DNA of 64,000 bases from Tigriopus japonicus (lineage: Eukaryota; Arthropoda; Copepoda; Harpacticoida; Harpacticidae): contig CM021314.1 in the NCBI GenBank assembly GCA_010645155.1, positions 2,517 to 66,516 on the forward strand, read 5' to 3'. Position numbers and translations under genes: made by a program. Numbering within the stretch: the stretch's first letter is position 1; the number at the start of each line of letters is the position of its first letter. Positions 45,866 to 57,935 of this stretch are shown in pieces. A model generated the notes under the pieces. The model had not been told where the DNA came from. It searched no databases and saw nothing but the letters and a program-made list of their open reading frames with translations.

Positions 45866-46637
45866 TTGGACCTGATATAAAGCAAATTGTAATGGTTCTT
45901 TCTTCACATGAAATGTTTCAAACTTATGAATCAAAGATGCAAAGAAGTTGTATTTGGTCTTGCTGAATATCAAACTCATCAAAAATATTGCAACAAAGAA
46001 CTTCATACTGGTTTTGCTATTTTTTTTAAATGAAAATAGATCACCTAAATGAAATACTCACTTTCATGAATGGATAAGCATATTTGGACAATTTTAGCTG
46101 GAGATTTGGGGTCCAAACTGGCTAAGAATGGATCAGAACATGGCTTGGGTGTTTTGTAGTACAGGAAAAATTTATTTTGATTGATTGTCAAAACAGCTTG
46201 AGAATTATAATAATTTTTTTAAATAAAGTTTTTGAAGGTTTGGTCTCACTTCTGACACATCCCCAGCCATTTTGAGCCCGGAATCCCCAGCTTAATTTGT
46301 TTGATAACACTCTTCTATTGGAAAGGACTTTTTCCAGACGTCATTGAAAATAACATCAACATCCCTTCAGCAATAAATTCTCAAATCAAAAGTCATTCTT
46401 AAATTGATTTACCACCCAGAACATTGTGCAAATATTTAGAGGGTATTGGTGAGAAGAAAAAAAATCCAAAAAAAAAGACAAGTGGAGAGCCTGAATAAAT
46501 GATGGAGAAGAGAAAAAAATGAAAGGCTTTAGGTTAAGATAATATCAGGTGGGAGCAAAAGTCAACAGTTTTGATGCCTGATTTGAAAGACGCACAAGAA
46601 GGGGTTGAACAGATATTTAGGGGCAATGAGTCCAATA
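45866..46637. other. Unique loop sequence of the inverted repeat
   Basis: Non-repeated AT-rich sequence between the left arm and the pogo-like element. Its first bases TTGGAC pair with GTCCAA at 46630-46635, so homology of the arms extends six bases past the TA site. Confidence 0.6.
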
Positions 46638-47482
46638 CATTCGAATCTTGAAATAGAAATTTTCGCGATATAAGAAACTTTTCCGTGCTGACCAAAATTT
46701 TACAACATAAGAATTCTTGATATAAGAAATTTTCCATTTTTCCTCAATCTCGATATAAGAAACATTTTCAAAGTTTTGGCCTTAGGCCACTTGCTTAATC
46801 TGGTCACAACACAAAACCAAACATAACAAAACAAAGCATTTCTTTCCTTCAAAAAAATAATGAAAGCCCATTTTGCCAACAAATATGCAATGCTTGAGAG
46901 TGAAAAAAAAATTGTGTGTCTGCCAAAGCAAAACCTAGTGGAAAATAAACTCCAAGGAAGTGTCATGCGAACCCAAGAAAGTCTCTCAAATTTAAAATCA
47001 AACTAAGAATAGAAGATTTGCAGTTGAGATGTTCCAAAAAAAAAAATAGCAAAAAAACTTCGTCAGTATGAAAGCGTGGCAGGCTCAATTTTTTTAAAAA
47101 GTTGTTTGTCCCTGTATAGGTGAGATAATTTACCAATCATGATAACAAAATTGTACCTTCTATTCTCATTTTTTCTGTCAAATTGAGATTGAAACAAGTT
47201 CTTAAGCTTTGTAATAGAGATAAATGCATGCACTTGTTATGTAAATTTGTGAGTTTTAATAACGATTTTTTAAAAGCTAATTTTTTGAGTCAATGTCGTA
47301 TTGTGTTGTAATATAAGTAAGTTTATAAGGTTATGTAAAGATGAGGTAAACTCCTTTGGTAGTTTCCTTGTATTTTATATCGTTTCCTGAACCAATTTTC
47401 TTGAGTCTTGATATAAGAAAAATCTTGATATAAGCAACATTTTGCCGCTGACAGAAAAGTTTCTTATATCGAAATTCGACTG
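46638..47482. mobile_element. Pogo/Tigger-like non-autonomous element
   Basis: The right end, inverted, reads CAGTCGAATTTCGATATAAG and the left end CATTCGAATCTTGAAAT, then GATATAAGAAACTTTTC. TA flanks both sides (46636-46637, 47483-47484). CTTGATATAAG-type motifs repeat near both ends. TIRs of this sequence style and a TA target are typical of pogo-group elements (established). The left end has an insertion or mutations, so it looks old. It sits exactly at the inner edge of the right arm. Confidence 0.75.
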
Positions 47483-49091
47483 TAATTGAAATGATACTTC
47501 TATCCCATGAGCTTCTTTAGTTTCATGTAATAATTAGTGACAAAGTCAAAAATTGATAGATGAATTGCAAAAACTTACTTAAATAGCTTCTGTCATATAT
47601 ATTATGAGTACAAAATATCAAAACTTTTTACAAAGTTAGGCATAACAGTCTGTAGCACTGTCAGCCTGACGACTGCTACGAATGCGCAACTTCACCAGGG
47701 CTGCCAGATAATTGTTCAACAAAAAAGTCATTTCACATGACAATGCAATATTGTGCGCAAGGAAAACGCTCTAATGGCTTCAAGTGACGTTCTAAATATT
47801 CACCAATCAATTTCGTATCTAGTTAGATTAAGTTTTCCTAAAAAGTAAGAAACTCAATGCAAATCAGCGTGGAGATTCATCAAGAGCTGACATTACCGAG
47901 TCAATTCACAGCAGCACTGGCCTTGAACGCGCGTCGAGGTTTAAGGAGAACGAGAAGGTTATCTTCCGGCACCCACGGTTTTGGCCAGCCTTGGCCTTCA
48001 AAGGCTATGAAGGTCAAACATTATGCTTTCAAAGGTAAGCTGAGATCATGAGCGTCAATTTGGTAGTAAATAGTGCATAGGTAAAGTTGCCTCAAACAGG
48101 TCGAACCCAAGAACCACAGTACAATGGAACCGACGTCTTGGGACCAAAATGGCACATGCGCGTACTCTTTTATTATAGCGCTCTAGTCACGTTCATAATG
48201 GCTGACAGGATTGCCAACAAACAAATGACTTTGACGCCATATTGTTCTTTACTCTGGCCACTCGCTTGGCCAGCATTCCTCCCAACTGTCACAAACGTGT
48301 TCGAATCTGGCAAGGCTGTTTGCCATCCTTCCATTAGCCTTTCATCAATCGGATCACAGACAAAGTCGAAAGGAGGCTCCCTGCTTGTGCCAGTTTTCCA
48401 GCAATACATAGAGACTCCTTCCTACTGAAAAGCGCTCTATGAACAGGGGAGCAAGGCTTGACAGTTCGGCATTTGGAAGACCAGTTATAATGATTCTAGT
48501 CAGATAAGCATCCCTGTTCAAGCAGTTGTGGCATTAAAAAACTTACTAGTTGGGCCTTCAATTTGAAGTAAGAAAATTGGCAATCCTGTAAGCCATTATA
48601 AACGTGACTATATTTGAAATCAAAACAATGGTGGAATCGAGCATGTTTTTGAAAAAGAAACGATTGAAGTGAATGTACAACATCAAAATGGAGGTTTTTG
48701 CTACCAGTGGTTTCCGGAAACACCTAAGCATCTTTCATTGCAAGTATAATACTGGCCAAAGAGACTCAAGATTGTCAAAATCAGAGAATCACCTCACATG
48801 AGGCCATTTCCTAAAAAGTAATTCGAGTATTTCAAGTGCTTAAACGTATAATACCTTTTCAATATTCATTGTAAAGCTACATTGGCATTACCTTTTAACA
48901 AATTTCACCGAGAAAAAAATTACTTGAAGGAGAAATCCTTAAATAATATGCACTTTTAAGTTATCATATATTTTTTAAAGCCTAGGATTAATTTGTCGTC
49001 TACAATGTCCCTTAACGTCCTGATTTCAAAAAGTACTAATACATGCCTTGGCAATTTTTTTAAACCGTTGTTTTTGAGGAAAACACCGTGT
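47483..49091 (-). repeat. 1.6-kb inverted repeat, right arm
   Basis: Exact reverse complement of 44257-45865 in every stretch compared. The inner edge coincides with the TA bordering the pogo-like element. The outer edge is at 49091, 559 bp before an exon of the host gene. Confidence 0.95.
48186..48608. mobile_element. TA-flanked MITE inside right arm
   Basis: Mirror copy of 44740-45162, present because the arm was duplicated after its insertion. Confidence 0.7.
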
Positions 49092-49649
49092 ACAGTTTTC
49101 TGGGTCAGAAAGCTTTCCTCACACAGACTTTTCCAAGGGAAATGACACAAACACGGAGTCAAAAATGGCAACACAGAAAACTCAAATATAGACCTTTACA
49201 GACTTTTTTCGCAAATTTTTACCCTGCATGAACAAAACTTAGCTATCTAAGAGCTTTGACTTCAAAATTACCTAAATTTCGATGTTTTGGTAATTTACTA
49301 ATTAATGAATTTTTATGCCAAAAGAGGTCTAAAATTACCTAGATTTTGTTATCTGAGAGCACTGTTGGGCGAAGCGGGTGGAAGAAATTTTGGGAGGGTG
49401 AACGAAAGTGCTCTTGCTCCACCCCCAAAAAGTCTTTCGAAAGGTTTGATCAAGGGAAGCACATTGGCAACTCACCAACCCGATTTTAAACAAAGAGAAC
49501 AGTTTGAGAACGGCAGTGTTACAATTCATGGAAAGAAATGGAGGCACTGTTCGTGTGTCAGACTGCGCCTAAAGGTGTTAGTCACACCTCGCTAGTGTAT
49601 GGAGCCATGCTTATCAATGCTTCAGCAAAGTTTCATTTTCATTCAACAG
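49092..49649. other. Intron end before exon
   Basis: No gene is seen. The acceptor at 49642-49649 is preceded by a T-rich tract (TTTCATTTTCATTCAACAG). The frame 49305-49595 is unassigned. Confidence 0.45.
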
Positions 49650-49803
49650 GTACGTGGAAGCAAGCTACTTGTATCCCATTGATCAAATCCTGGGTCAATG
49701 GAATACTCTGACCAAGGACTCCGTGCGTCAACAGTTATTCTGGTTTCCATTTACCGACTTGGCGGTCCTGACGCATATTAGTTCTGCGCCTAAATTTCAA
49801 ACT
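49650..49803 (+). CDS. ALO-like oxidase, exon at start of substrate domain
   Basis: Acceptor TTCAACAG and donor GTAAGT. One base plus 51 codons, leaving in phase 0. The translation YVEASYLYPIDQILGQW is followed by RQQLFWFPFTDLAVLTHISS. Family members show the same plan, a short strand, a P..L..VL..LD helix and the signature Y/LWFPHTD.V. The usual histidine of WFPHT is phenylalanine here (WFPFT). The clean frame and exact phase match to both neighbours are strong evidence that this is a real exon. Confidence 0.85.
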
Positions 49804-49809
49804 GTAAGT

Positions 49810-50589
49810 AAGCTTTAGAGTTTTTTTTTTTATTAACATCGGAATTTCCTCAGATTTTTGAGGGAAGTTAGAATCCTAGAAAGGTGCTAAGTATGGGATT
49901 TGTCCACGTTTTGGGGCTTGTTTTTAAATTTAAGCACCTTTGATTTTGCTTGAAACGGGATAGAAAAATCTTGATTCGTTGTCACAATCATAGAGGAAGG
50001 CGGGCAGCCTTGTTTGCATCTAAAACTAGCAAAAAGTTGCACGAAGAGTCCAATATTTCCGCAAAATACAAATCAGATAAATGTAGTGATATAATAAAAA
50101 AGCGTCGCATTTTTCCCCATGAGTTTGTCTCTATGCCATCTGTGAGTCAAATTGTGTTATTCAAACACGCACAAATGTAAAGATATTTAAACTTTGCATT
50201 CTACAAACCAACTTATTTTGGCAAGTTTCAACTAGCCCCCGACACTGAATCAATGCTTCCAGATACGAGGGTCACGAAAGCAAGAATCGGACTGACCCTT
50301 TTTAAACAAAAAGAGTGTTTTTTGCAATTTTATGCAAGTAAAAGATGCCTCAAATGTCCTTCAAAAATGTAAATAAAGTCATGTTTCAGAGGGGAATTAT
50401 TGTTTTCTCTTGAGTTTGAAGGTCTGTGTTGTCGATTCAGGACTTATGGGCCAAAAATTGCAATTGTTTGTCTCTTGGGCACCCATATTAACGTATCTTT
50501 GATTTTTTCTGCCTGTGGATTTAAAAAGGCTTCAGAAAAGGTATTTGTAGCCAAGCGCAACAATATCCACAAAAATTTAGTCTGTTCTT
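49810..50589. other. Intronic, no recognised feature
   Basis: The frames at 49950-50180 and 50400-50654 have no family resemblance. The G-run at 50593 marks the 3' end of the adjacent LINE. Confidence 0.4.
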
Positions 50590-52881
50590 TTTGGGGGGGG
50601 GGCGGATTTTTTAATACCGCTACAAGGAATGGGATTCCCTATAAAGAGAGTTAATGATTAATATAGTTTATAAAATTACCGTTTATATGAAATTTGATCT
50701 GCCAATGAGTTACTGTTGGCAGATCTGTACAATCCTCGAATAGTGGGTTGGTCAGGAAAAGTATTAAAAATTTTGTCCAATCCTGCCTTAAATGCTGATA
50801 GAGGATCAGCTTCTACATATTCCCGACGAAGACTACTGGTCAACAAATTGAACAATGAAGGATCCAGATAAAGAATAGAGAAGGACTTCATTGATCGAAC
50901 TAGCCTTGATTCCTTAGGATTTGGAGGTGCTCTCAGAGCGCACGTAAAACCTCTACGATCGCTACAACTGATCTCAAATCCTGGGTAGGACAGAGCCCAT
51001 GAATACTCTTGAAGACATACAGTATCAGATACCTTTCATACCTTCTCTGAGTACTGTACAGCCCTAACTTCTGGAGCCTCTCCCAATACGAGAGCTCTCT
51101 CATTCCTGTGATGTTCCTAGTTAAACATCTTTGAACCTGCTCGACCTTTTGCAAACCTGCCGAACTCATTGGAGCCCAAATGGGTGAGGCATATTCAAGA
51201 TGCGGTTAAACAATCGACTTGAACAGAGTTAGCATCGTAATACTATCTCTGGACTTGAAAGTGCGATAGATCCAGCCACATGTTTGAAATGCCTTCCCCA
51301 CTTTCAACTGGATATGCTCATCGAACTTTCCATCATCTTGGATGACAACTCCTAAATCCCTCATGGATGAGACCTGCTCAATATCACAACCTCCATTGTC
51401 TTTGAGTGGAACATCTAATTTGGACGGCCCATACGTCATTGTGCGGAATTTCATCCCGTTCAATGCCATATTACTCTGACCAACCCAAGAGTAGACTTTC
51501 TCCAAGTCCTCAACTAAACATTTGGAGTCCTGACCATTCCTTCCACAAACTAATTTTGTATCATCAGCATATGAAGAAATATTGGCTTTTGTTCTAAACT
51601 TCTGGAGAGGAGCAATAAAGAGAATAAACAGGAGCGGACCTAAGATTGAACCTTGTGGAACACCTGACTTGACATCATACATGCCACTAAATGATCCTTC
51701 AACCTTGACTATTTGCTTCCTCTCACTCATGAGAGGTCCTGAATCCAATTCAGGACCTTTCCTTGGATCCCAAACTCTTTGAGTTGATCGAGCCTTATCA
51801 AAGGCCTTGGCAAAGTCAAGATAGACTACATCAACTGACTCATGACTTTCAAGCCCCTCAATGATCTGCTCGATGTGGTCAACTAATTGGGTGACTGTAC
51901 TAAAATGGGCTCGAAACTCATGCTGCCCTGGGGGAATGATATCATGAGCTTCCAAATACTCAACAAGCTTGGACATCATGATCTTCTCAAAGACCTTTGC
52001 AGTACTGGAAGTCAGAGAAATGGGCCTTTAATTACTAGGGAGTGACTTATCTCCGCCCTTAAAAATTGGAACGACATGATCTACTTTTAGAGAAGAGGGA
52101 AACTTGCCCTGATCTAAAATGCGACGCATCAAATAGGAGAAAACAGGGGCAAGAATCTGTGAACATTTCATCAGAAACTGAGATGTCACACCACCAGGTC
52201 CAGGAGAACTCGAGAGCTTTAAGCTCTTGATGGCCTCAAAAGCATCTTGATCTGTGACTACCAGATCCTCCAGTCGATTATCCTGACTATCAATGCCAGT
52301 CTCATCAAAAACATTGCTACAGTCATGGCTACCCTGACTACCCTTTTTGGAATTGAAAATACCCTTGAGAACCGATCTCCAAGCATATTAGCCATAACCT
52401 CACTATCATTGACGGTTTTACCGTCGACTTCAAAAGGTCCTACAGGATGCTTCATTTTTCTCTTTGTATTTGCAAAAGAGAAAAACGCCTTAGGATTCGT
52501 CTTTACCTCCTGGATCACTCTACTTTCCTTCTCCAACTGATCGGAATAAATGGAGGCCCTAATCTTTGATTGGACTGCATCCAATTTGCTTTGGAGGCTG
52601 GCTACAGCAAATGGATTTGAAGTACGTCGTAGTCTATTTAAAATCTGACAACTCCTTTTGAACAACTTCTTTCTAAAATTTGGAATTCTAGACAATGGCC
52701 CACCTTTTGGCGCCGTTTCTGGAATACACAGAGACAAACAAACCTCCTGTAAAATAGAAATCAGCCTATTTATGGCGTCATCTATGGATGGTTCCTGCTT
52801 CAAAATGGAAATCAAGTCCAATTCTTCCAATCTTTCAACAATAAGAGGCCAATGTTCCTCTTTGAACTTCATGAACTTCAT
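50590..52881 (-). pseudogene. 5'-truncated CR1/Jockey-like LINE (family L1w)
   Basis: Minus-strand order is as follows. The linker upstream of RT has NPKAFFSFANTKRKMKHPVG (52258-52881). RT starts with VDHVVPIFKGGDKSLPSN, then a stop where the family has YRPI, then SLTSSTAKVFEKIMMSKL. The main frame 51206-51979 carries VVYLDFAKAFD, GVPQGSILGPLLF and SSYADDTKLVCG, so the catalytic aspartates are present. EHIQLKVGKAFQTCG follows, then QRCLTRNITGMRELSYWERL (50933-51169) and a C-terminal frame to 50676. A short 3' UTR ends in a C/G homopolymer (50593-50602). There are at least two frameshifts and one stop, and no endonuclease. A fragment lies at 26960-27850 and a 3' tail copy at 57936-58123. Confidence 0.9.
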
Positions 52882-54361
52882 TGTTCATTATTCAGTTCCT
52901 AAACAATGGTCTTTGTCAATTCCAGTTTTGAAACTCTTATTTAAAAAAACAGACAATATTTCTTAAAAAATATCTCCTTTGTTGACATCCGTCAGTAATA
53001 GGGTCTCGGCCTCCTGTTGTTTTGAAATTCTTCATCAAAGTACGCTCAGAGGGTGACCGATTCTCGGTTCCAAGTGTAACAGCTTTGTGTGTAGAAACGG
53101 ATTATTTTGCAAGAAAATAACTTTGTTTGTTGTGAGAATCTTACAGACAAGCCTAGAATAATTTACACATCCAAAAGATTGCAAAAACCCAACCCTAATC
53201 CACAAAATGCAGCTTCTTGAATCGACGTTTTCTCTAGTCACCTTGCTGTAAAAAAGTAGGACATTCTCCTGAATTCAATGCCATGATTTACACTTAAGAT
53301 GGTTCTAGTTCAGCAATTGGGGATTTTAAGGCTCAATGTGAACGTAAAAAGAAATAAAAAGTAGATTTTTTGGCAATGAGAAGTACATTAAGAAACAATA
53401 AAAAAATTAAAAAAAAGAATGAAAAGTACATTATATTCTTATGTTTCAAAAGAAAAGATAAGGAATAAATTCAAACCCACTAAAGCATATAATTGAAAAT
53501 AAATCAAATTCAATATTGACTAGAGTCTCAGACAAGAGAATTTTGCCAAAAAGTGCAACAAAATAAATTTTAATTCATCCTCATAATTTTGAAGTCCATT
53601 GAAGTCAATTAATTTAGACAATGTTATTGTGAAGAATTAGATTTTTTGAGGAAGTAATTTAATTGTAATTTATTATATTTCATCCAGTAATTGACAATTG
53701 GAAACTGGAATTGACAATCCATTCCTCAGAAATTATTTAAATCATTTTCTTGAATATATGTCTGCCTAATTTGGATTAGAATTGGGGGGTTAGCAATTTC
53801 AAAAATTCAACCAAACCACATTGGTACTTTTTAACTTAGTCATTAAGCCTTGAACAACACAATTGAGTGAGTTAAAGCAGTTTTTGTCAGAAATCAAAGC
53901 ATTGAATTCAGAACAATGTCCTACTTTTTCTGTTGAGGTCACGTGACTGGCTGTCCATGTCATCACATGACGTCACAAGCCCGAGACCCAATTAAGGTGC
54001 GTAAACCTTACACTAAGTAGAGGGGGCTTTGTCAGTCAAGGTACTACATTTTCTGCAGTTTGTATGAGAAAAATCAAATTGAAAAAATCGTGATGGGGAA
54101 AATCACTTGCTTTCGTATCCAAAAAATTTTTTGGTCCAAAAATCATATTTGATCTCTAAACAACTCTAAAAAATGACTTTTTTCTGCTCATTTTCTCAAA
54201 AAGTCTCCAAAATGCAAAGCAAAATGCAAATAAACGCTCAAAATGCAAATCGATCCAAATAAGTGCTCGAAACGCAAATCAGTGCAAATAAGGCCCAAAA
54301 CGACATGATATATTTTGGATCAAATTTCCAGGTCTAGTTATAATTATGATCTGGATTATGA
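52882..54361. other. Intronic, no recognised gene
   Basis: AT-rich. The part 54220-54290 repeats AATGCAAAT(AA)-type units (AAAATGCAAATCGATCCAAA). No coding similarity is seen. Confidence 0.4.
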
Positions 54362-54600
54362 GGGAGGAGACGTGGTGCCGTGGTTAACTCAGTTTCCGTG
54401 AGAGAGGTCCTAAGTTCGTTTCTCCTCCCTGATCTTTCTCAAGGAAATTTTTAGACTTTAATACACACCCACAGACGGAGGACCATTCTGATACCGGACT
54501 TGAAAATTGCCTTCTGGAAATATTTGAACGATGTGATGGCTGGCTTTGCTTGCCGGGCGAGGCTTAACCCTCCGACACAAGCATCAAAAATCCAAAAAAA
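54362..54600 (+). mobile_element. SINE family B, copy 2
   Basis: The head GGGAGGAGACGTGGTGCCGT is followed by GGTTAACTCAGTTTCC, a degenerate B box AGTTCGTTTCTCC, and the shared body with CCACAGACGGAGGACC, GATACCGGACTTG and GTGATGGCTGGCTTTGC. The tail is CAAAAATCCAAAAAAAG. The tRNA-like head is more degenerate than in the copy at 40985. Confidence 0.8.
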
Positions 54601-54622
54601 GAAAATAGATGGCATCTAGGGC

Positions 54623-55038
54623 ATGACCTAGATTGGGAGACGATATTTAATATTTTTGAGACAAGTTATAAAATAAGAGCTATTAGCTGTCGTTCTCCAT
54701 TTCTTCACAATAGGAGTATAGAATAAGCGACTTCATTGCAGTCCTAAACAATTTTTAGGTGTAGGGATGGAAGCACAATGCGGAAAGATCATTGAGTTCT
54801 ATTACTACTAGAGGGAGTGAAAGCCTAAAAATGACCTAGATTGGGAGACGATATTTAATATTTTTGAGACAAGTTATAAAATAAGAGCTATTAGCTGTCG
54901 TTCTCCATTTCTTCACAATAGGAGTATAGAATAAGCGACTTCATTGCAGTCCTAAACAATTTTTAGGTGTAGGGATGGAAGCACAATGCGGAAAGATTAT
55001 TGAGTTCTATTACTACTAGAGGGAGTGAAAGCCTAAAA
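54623..55038. repeat. 208-bp tandem duplication
   Basis: Copies 54623-54830 and 54831-55038 differ at one base by my reading (AGATCATTG against AGATTATTG). The unit ends AGTGAAAGCCTAAAA, which is also the left flank of foldback copy C, so the duplication probably includes the edge of that element. Confidence 0.92.
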
Positions 55039-55538
55039 ATGTTTCTCTGGTCGCCAACCGTTGAGCGGACAAAAGTGCGGGAACATTTGAAATGTGTGAC
55101 CAGACAAAGGACAACCATACAATTGATGAATCAAAGGAGGAATTGAGTAATGTTTTTGGGTGATTTTTTCCTTTTGTTAATGGTAACTTTCTCGAAAGAA
55201 CCAAAGACGTTACTAGGTGACCATGTCTTGGATTTGAATACTACGACTTGGATCCTTTTTACCAATATATTGAATAAGACACTGATAAGAAAAAATCCAA
55301 ATTTACCCTTTTGCGTCATGTAACATTAATCCAATACAAATATGGACAAAAACTAACTTGTGGCTTCAAGAACGAGTTTAAAAAAGTTGGTCTTGATTTG
55401 CATGTTTGGTCACACTAACTGTCCGCTCAACAGATGTGAGGGCGACATTTTCCTCATAAATTCAACGCATTCCGCCCTGCTTGCCAAATCAGCCTGACTA
55501 AAGCTTGCACGCTATCTAGTGATTAGTAAATGATCTAA
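55039..55538. mobile_element. Foldback (FB) copy C
   Basis: It contains CAACCGTTGAGCGGACAAAA, GGACAAAAACTAACTTGTGG and the right end GCTTGCACGCTATCTAGTGA followed by TTAGTAAATGATCT. It is the uninterrupted counterpart of copy A. The outer left end (CACTAGATAGCG) is missing, replaced by the 208-bp duplication. Confidence 0.65.
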
Positions 55539-57612
55539 TGGAAAGATCCGGGACGTGGTCTCTGCAGACAACTTGGGAAGCAAAAATATTAAGAGAAACT
55601 GAAAAGGGGAAGGCGTCTTAATGCACACTGTTCCTTGAGTTGACTAGTACAAACATGAAACATGAACAAGGCCTTGTATCCATCATGGACATGAGAGCGT
55701 GTTTGAATAAATCAAAAATCGGGAAACAAAAGAACATTCAGATTGTGAGCAATTTAGTGACAGTGATGGGTGTCAGTATTGGCTGGACAAGATATAAGTA
55801 TCTGGGTTGTCACTAATTCATGCTAGTATGTGAACCATAAGTATCCTTAGTTGTTATCAGGCGGCAGGCAGTATTTACAGGTTGGCGGTCCAAGTGTGGA
55901 TTTTGGCATTTTTAGTACACAACAAGTGTCCGTTTCAGGTCTAATTGAGCTCCCGGAAGTCTTTTTTGGCCCATCCTTAAAAGTGAGGAATGTTGGTATA
56001 CTATACCAAGCAATGCACTCCAACCCAAAATTCTGCCCTCCTCCCCTTGGGGAACAAATGCAAGGCATTGTGCCATCTGTCCCAATTGCTTCATTAATTT
56101 CGGCGAGAATGTAGACAAAAGACTAATAAACATAGAATTTTAAAATAAAACTTCTAAAGTGTTCTAAAAAGGCTGCAAGACGAACTGCCCAGAAAGTTCA
56201 AATCCGGCGGTTTTGGACGAAGTCTTCCCAAATATTCCAAAAGTTTATTTGATCCTGATTAATGACTTTACATTCGCTTTTTGGTTTGCATGTACGAACT
56301 AGGCCCTCTTTTTATGTTTAAAAACTTCAAATCCATGAAAATGTTGACAGAAAAACATTAATGTACACATAGGCCTAATGTAACGTAATCATTTGGCAGC
56401 CCTATGAAGATTAAGTGACTTGCCGTGGTGATCAAGGATTTCTCAACAAAGATTAAGTTTACGTTCTGAGGCTGCACAACTTAAGGCCTAAGAAAAAAAA
56501 TGTTTGATTCAGCTTGTTAAAGCAAAAGTCTCAAATACTCAAATGAAAATAGAATAAAAACCAAATAATACCTTAAATAGAATAACTGTATGAATCTTTG
56601 CAGCCCAAGAAATTGAATAACAAAAGCAAAACATGATCTTTAACTTGCAAAATCTTTAAAGGAACTTTTTATAACATCATTTGTTTCCCTTTTCTGCTAT
56701 TTTTCACACTTCTTCATACTTATTCTTGTTTTAACTGTTCTACAATTGGATTTCTGACAAATTGGTTTTTGTTTTCTAGGAGATCTCTCCCATATTTCAG
56801 TGCAATACAACCTTTAAATTTTGGCAAGTAAAAATTTTCATATATTTATTTCCTTCGCATTACTATTTTTATAAATTGAAACTGACATTTCCAAATCAAG
56901 ACAGTCCAAAAAACTTGAAACATTTTGAACTATTCTTCCAAGATTTCAATTAACATTCAAGAATTAGATATTTTGGTAAACATGTTGAAAAGGTCCAAGA
57001 TTTTTACAGACTTGAGAACAATTGCAATAGTGGAGAGGTTTATGCTTTGCCAATTATGCACTTAGTGTTGAATGTGGTGAATGTTACGGGAGTTTGGGGT
57101 GAGTAAAGAAGGTTGAAGAACTGAATATTTATATCTCCTCCTTCAAGTAACATTGGAAAACAAGTGAAATAGGATTGACACACAAAGCACACATTATCAA
57201 GAGCTATTTGTATGGTTTTGCTCACTCCAAAAATGCCAAAAAAGTCTCATTTCAGCCCTCTTCATGCCAAGTTCTACAAAAACTTGATGTTAGCATTGCG
57301 TTGAATGATATGTTGCCAAGAAAAGCTATTTCAAACAAGTTTTTTGGGCATTACTAAACTTCAATGGAAATTAAAGATGTCTGCTATGATACTTTTCATT
57401 GAAAAAAGCAATGAATTTTGAAATCAGTTATTTTGTTTGATTAATTCACCCTGTTCTCCTGGAAGTTACTGGATTGAACATGAATCAATGATCCACAAGT
57501 GACAGATTTTAAAACAAAAAGGAAAAGAGCACAAGTACTCATGACTTGTACCAAAAAGAGCACTATTCTTTAAACACATAACAACTTGATTTTAGTAGTC
57601 ATGCATCTTTTG
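55539..57612. other. Intronic, no recognised gene
   Basis: The overlapping + and - frames at 55847-56133 are mutually exclusive shadows without family similarity. No repeat shared with the window was seen. Confidence 0.35.
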
Positions 57613-57702
57613 GAAAATGTAACAAGAAATTTGTCCATCAATTTTCAGCTCAATCGAATGATGGAGCTGAAAATTGATAGACAAATTTCTTGTTACATTT
57701 TC
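57613..57702. repeat. 39-bp-arm hairpin
   Basis: Arms 57613-57651 and 57664-57702 (GAAAATGTAACAAGAAATTT... and complement) pair with one mismatch around a 12-bp loop. Such a short loop would fold readily as RNA or extrude as a cruciform. Confidence 0.9.
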
Positions 57703-57935
57703 AAGATCTTGCAACAAGAGGAAGGACGAGCTCATTTTCCGCCTACGCTTGCCTGAATTTACAAGGCATATATAACTTTTGACTCCGTCGATCGATTGTG
57801 CTGAAAATTGGTGTTGAAACTCCTTGATACCTACCTAAACAAGCCCCTGAAAAATATAAGATATTCCCTTGAATCAGAGCAAAGATGGTGAATTTTGAAG
57901 TTACCAGCTCTTTTTCGGAAATATGTAGGAGTTTA

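Larger units (their letters stand above)
34972..49649 (+). other. 14.7-kb intron
   Basis: Donor GTAAGG and acceptor TTCAACAG. Codon TG|G (Trp) is restored across it. It contains the 1.6-kb inverted repeat, so a primary transcript would include both arms. Confidence 0.75.
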
